Shown: piece after piece, positions 14,058-15,663 of the stretch
Numbering within the stretch: the stretch's first letter is position 1
How the letters are laid out: every line of letters starts with the position of its first letter
Assembly (NCBI GenBank): GCA_965368815.1
Contig: CBDUOH010000051.1
Location: forward strand, 1-15,663
From: UBA5794 sp965368815
GTDB lineage: Bacteria > Actinomycetota > Acidimicrobiia > Spongiisociales > UBA5794
Length of the DNA: 15,663 bases
Reading direction: 5' to 3'
Position numbers and translations under genes: made by a program
Notes under the pieces: generated by a model
What the model was told of the DNA's origin: nothing
Databases searched by the model: none
The model's input: the letters and a program-made list of their open reading frames with translations, nothing else

Positions 14058-14893
14058 GACTCCTTCGACGACTGTCCGCCGCAATCGCTGTCACGGTCAC
14101 GGTGGGTGCATGTGGCGGTGGAACCCCGGCTGAACCGCCCGACTATGTGACACAGCCGGGTTGGGCCGAGGCCTTCGACGCCGAGGGCGTCCAAGGATCG
14201 TTCGTGTTGATCGAAATCGGCAGTGAAGCTCCGCCGCTCGTCTACGACGTGACCCGTACACGCCGCGACCTTGCCCCTGCTGAGACCTTCAAGATCCTCA
14301 CCACCCTCATTGCCCTTGAAGCCGATGTTCTGACCTCGCTCGACACCGAACTGACGTGGGACGGCGAGGGCCCCGAGGTCCCCCCGTGGAACCGGACCCA
14401 CACGCTCAGGTCGGCACTGGGAACCGAATCAGACTGGTTCTACGCGCAAGTAGCCGACATCATCGGACTCGACCCGATGGAGGTGTGGATCAACCGGGCC
14501 CACTTCGGCAACGCCAACGTCCGCGGGTCGCGGGCCTCGTTCTGGTCGGATGGAACATTGCTTGTCGATGCGCTCCAGCAAGCGAAGTTCTATGCAGATC
14601 TCTTCTCAGACGACCCGACCTTCGACCGCTACACCGCGTTCGATGTCAAGGAACTCATGCACAACGACCAGCGTGACGGTTTCACGCTCACCTGGTTCAC
14701 CGGTACCGATGCGGTCACCCAAGGCACACCGATCGGCTGGATGGTCGGTGCGGTCACCACCGACGACGGCACATGGGCGTTTGCCATGAACCTTGATCTC
14801 CCCGAGGACGCCGGCTTGGACCTCGACCTGCGCAAACGGCTGACCATGCGAGTGCTCGAGTCTGAGGGAATCATCGGGGTCGCCAGCTCATGA
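14054..14893 (+). CDS. Lipoprotein with class D beta-lactamase-like fold, catalytic residues lost
   Basis: A 279-residue exported lipoprotein. A signal peptide of 19 residues (MRLLRRLSAAIAVTVTVGA) ends at the lipobox VGAC with C20 as the lipid-modified residue. The mature part aligns by eye with OXA-type class D beta-lactamases: AETFKILTTLIALE (76-89), WDGEGPEVPPWNRTHTLRSAL (102-122), DWFYAQVADIIG (127-138), FGNANV (151-156), ASFWSDGTLLVDALQQAKF (161-179) and GWMVGAVTTDDGTWAFAMNLDL (228-249). The active site is not conserved. The STFK serine is E77, the SxV serine is E125 and the KTG lysine is F215, while K80 and the YGN-like FGN remain. It should not hydrolyse or be acylated by beta-lactams; a binding or structural role in the envelope is an inference. 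The ATG at 14054 overlaps the small-protein stop; a longer opening from 13967 would hide the signal peptide. Confidence 0.85.
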   Translation: MRLLRRLSAAIAVTVTVGACGGGTPAEPPDYVTQPGWAEAFDAEGVQGSFVLIEIGSEAPPLVYDVTRTRRDLAPAETFKILTTLIALEADVLTSLDTELTWDGEGPEVPPWNRTHTLRSALGTESDWFYAQVADIIGLDPMEVWINRAHFGNANVRGSRASFWSDGTLLVDALQQAKFYADLFSDDPTFDRYTAFDVKELMHNDQRDGFTLTWFTGTDAVTQGTPIGWMVGAVTTDDGTWAFAMNLDLPEDAGLDLDLRKRLTMRVLESEGIIGVASS

Positions 14894-14916
14894 CAGTGGC
14901 TGATACGCCCTAACCT
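14890..14916 (+). promoter_or_regulatory. Putative tRNA-Pro promoter
   Basis: ATGACA (14890-14895) resembles a -35 TTGACA, and TAACCT (14911-14916) is a -10 box of the TAnnnT type. The spacer is 15 bases, shorter than usual. Transcription would begin near 14923, just before the tRNA at 14926. The -35 overlaps the stop codon of the lipoprotein gene. Confidence 0.45.
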
Positions 14917-14925
14917 GTCGTCATT

Positions 14926-14999
14926 CGGGCTGTAGCGCAGCCAGGCAGCGCACCGGTCTGGGGGACCGGGGGTCGCCGGTTCAAATCCGGCCAGCCCGA
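14926..14999 (+). tRNA. tRNA-Pro (anticodon GGG)
   Basis: A complete 74-base cloverleaf. The acceptor stem pairs CGGGCTG (14926-14932) with CAGCCCG (14992-14998), followed by discriminator A at 14999. The D stem is GCGC/GCGC (14935-14938 and 14948-14951). The anticodon stem CCGGT/ACCGG (14953-14957, 14965-14969) encloses the loop CTGGGGG with anticodon GGG at 14960-14962, which reads CCC and CCT. The T arm is GCCGG-TTCAAAT-CCGGC (14975-14991). CCA is not encoded and must be added after transcription. All stems pair perfectly. The first base is C, as is usual for bacterial tRNA-Pro. Confidence 0.97.
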
Positions 15000-15005
15000 C
15001 CCGCG

Positions 15006-15039
15006 GGAACCCTCGAAACGGCACCGTTTCGGGGGTTCC
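15006..15039. terminator. Strong hairpin between tRNA-Pro and the DinB-like gene
   Basis: GGAACC-CT-CGAAACGG (15006-15021) pairs with CCGTTTCG-GG-GGTTCC (15024-15039) over 16 positions, with one T-G wobble and a tight loop. It sits seven bases after the tRNA and 17 bases after the end of the minus-strand gene, so it can stop transcripts from both sides. There is no T-run on either side, as is often the case in high-GC actinobacterial terminators. Confidence 0.8.
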
Positions 15040-15056
15040 GTGCTTCGGTCGTGGTG

Positions 15057-15566
15057 TCAGCGGAGCATCTCGCCGAGGGCTGCGAAACGCAGCATGTGCG
15101 CCTGCCCCGCGTGGAGCGCGTACTCGTCGATCATCTTGATCAGGGTCGCGCCCAACGGCCGCCCATGTCCGGCTCCGGGTGCGTCGAGGCTCGCCATCGC
15201 GGCGATCGCCTCATCTGCCTGTGCGACTGCTGCGAAATACACACCGAGGTCTTTGTCGACCGACTCGACCGAACCACCGGCGTAGTCGTCTTCCCCATAC
15301 ATCATGCTGTGTTCCCCGCCACCGAGTCCCCATGTGAGGTATCCGTGCTCCATCTGGGTCATGTGCCGGACCAGACCAAGGACAGAGAGTTCGACGGGAG
15401 GAACTGCCCACACCACCAGTTGCTCGGGAGACAGGTCCCGGAGTTTTCGGAGGAACTCGTGGCGCTGGTAGTCCAACCAGGCGATCAGGAAGCTTCTCTG
15501 GTCGTCTGTCGGAGCCGGTTCATCGCGTCGCCCGAGATCCATCCCGGTGAGCTGCTCATACGACAA
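15057..15566 (-). CDS. DinB/DUF664 family protein
   Basis: A 169-residue DinB-superfamily four-helix-bundle protein, closest in look to DUF664. Helix one begins at RSFLIAWLDYQRHEFLRKL (24-42), with the phrase LSPEQL that is typical after it. The segment SVLGLVRHMTQMEHGYL (61-77) has a possible metal ligand, H68, and IDEYALHAGQAHMLRF (146-161) supplies H152 in an HxGQ motif. Some DinB-like proteins are mycothiol- or bacillithiol-dependent transferases or hydrolases; the substrate here is unknown. The start is TTG at 15566, supported by GGGAGG at 15574-15579, seven bases upstream on the minus strand; a nearby ATG (15559) is out of frame. It faces the tRNA gene across a shared terminator, and may follow another minus-strand gene 39 bases upstream. 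Confidence 0.88.
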   Translation of the reverse strand: MSYEQLTGMDLGRRDEPAPTDDQRSFLIAWLDYQRHEFLRKLRDLSPEQLVVWAVPPVELSVLGLVRHMTQMEHGYLTWGLGGGEHSMMYGEDDYAGGSVESVDKDLGVYFAAVAQADEAIAAMASLDAPGAGHGRPLGATLIKMIDEYALHAGQAHMLRFAALGEMLR

Positions 15567-15605
15567 GGCGAAACCTCCCGGATCTGCAGTGATGGTTCGA
15601 AGACT

Positions 15606-15663
15606 CTAGCGGAGACGGATCGCCACACGGGTCACGCGAACGGACTGACCCTTCGGCACGGTT
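15606..15663 (-). CDS. Possible C-terminus of a minus-strand gene (partial)
   Basis: One minus-strand frame is open from the window edge to TAG at 15606-15608, encoding about 18 residues that end VRVTRVAIRLR. Fourteen of the 18 codons end in G or C, like the coding frames of the window, whereas a second open frame does not show this bias. The peptide is short and basic and cannot be assigned. If real, the DinB-like gene would be downstream in the same operon, with a 39-base gap. Confidence 0.35.
   Translation of the reverse strand, partial: TVPKGQSVRVTRVAIRLR

Noticed and set aside
15603..15608. TAGAGT as a minus-strand -10 box for the DinB-like gene
   Set aside because: It coincides with the stop codon of the possible upstream partial gene, and the best -35-like sequence is 21 bases away.
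1..15663. Mobile elements, CRISPR arrays, phage attachment or defence islands
   Set aside because: I found no transposase, spaced direct repeats, terminal inverted repeats or duplicated tRNA end. XerD here is the housekeeping recombinase, and the tRNA-Pro 3' end is not repeated within the window.

Overview
This is a GC-rich bacterial chromosome segment that is almost entirely coding. It reads as a conserved core-gene region of an actinomycete-type organism. The order pyrG - Nudix hydrolase - xerD - scpA - scpB - rluB - cmk - der is the one known from Actinomycetota such as Mycobacterium tuberculosis (Rv1699 to Rv1713). Several departures (aroA, ispH and a DUF512 radical-SAM gene inside the cluster, a DksA/TraR gene plus an HD-domain gene between xerD and scpA) suggest a lineage outside the classical Actinomycetes, possibly Acidimicrobiia or a relative. 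The class is an inference from gene order only. I see no mobile elements, CRISPR arrays or rRNA genes.

Left part (1-3617, + strand): the last codons of an upstream gene, pyrG (CTP synthase), an ADP-ribose-pyrophosphatase-like Nudix hydrolase, a small glyoxalase/VOC protein and the tyrosine recombinase XerD. Middle part (3618-8548, + strand): a short gap with a nested palindrome, a DksA/TraR zinc-finger regulator, an HD-domain protein, then scpA-scpB-rluB-aroA-cmk, joined by 4-22 base overlaps. rluB has no ATG, GTG or TTG that can open its S4 domain; the best start is an ATC codon with a well-placed ribosome binding site.

Right part: ispH lies on the minus strand, convergent with cmk and divergent from a second + strand operon (9696-14893): DUF512 radical SAM/PDZ protein, der, an acyl-CoA carboxylase carboxyltransferase subunit, an unrecognised 52-residue acidic one-helix membrane protein, and a lipoprotein with a class D beta-lactamase fold. 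All five are joined by 1-4 base stop/start overlaps. The last protein keeps the class D framework but has lost the nucleophilic serine, the SxV serine and the KTG lysine, so it looks like a pseudoenzyme. The window closes with tRNA-Pro(GGG), a strong terminator hairpin, a minus-strand DinB/DUF664 protein and the possible end of another minus-strand gene.

Functionally, the genes cover nucleotide supply (pyrG, cmk), chromosome dimer resolution and condensation (xerD, scpAB), ribosome maturation (rluB, der), aromatic and isoprenoid precursors (aroA, ispH) and acyl-CoA metabolism. Several genes start 6-8 bases after a TAnnnT -10 box, which points to leaderless transcripts. The less ordinary points are the ATC start of rluB, the dead class D-like lipoprotein with its small membrane partner, and the palindromic leader of the DksA-like gene.
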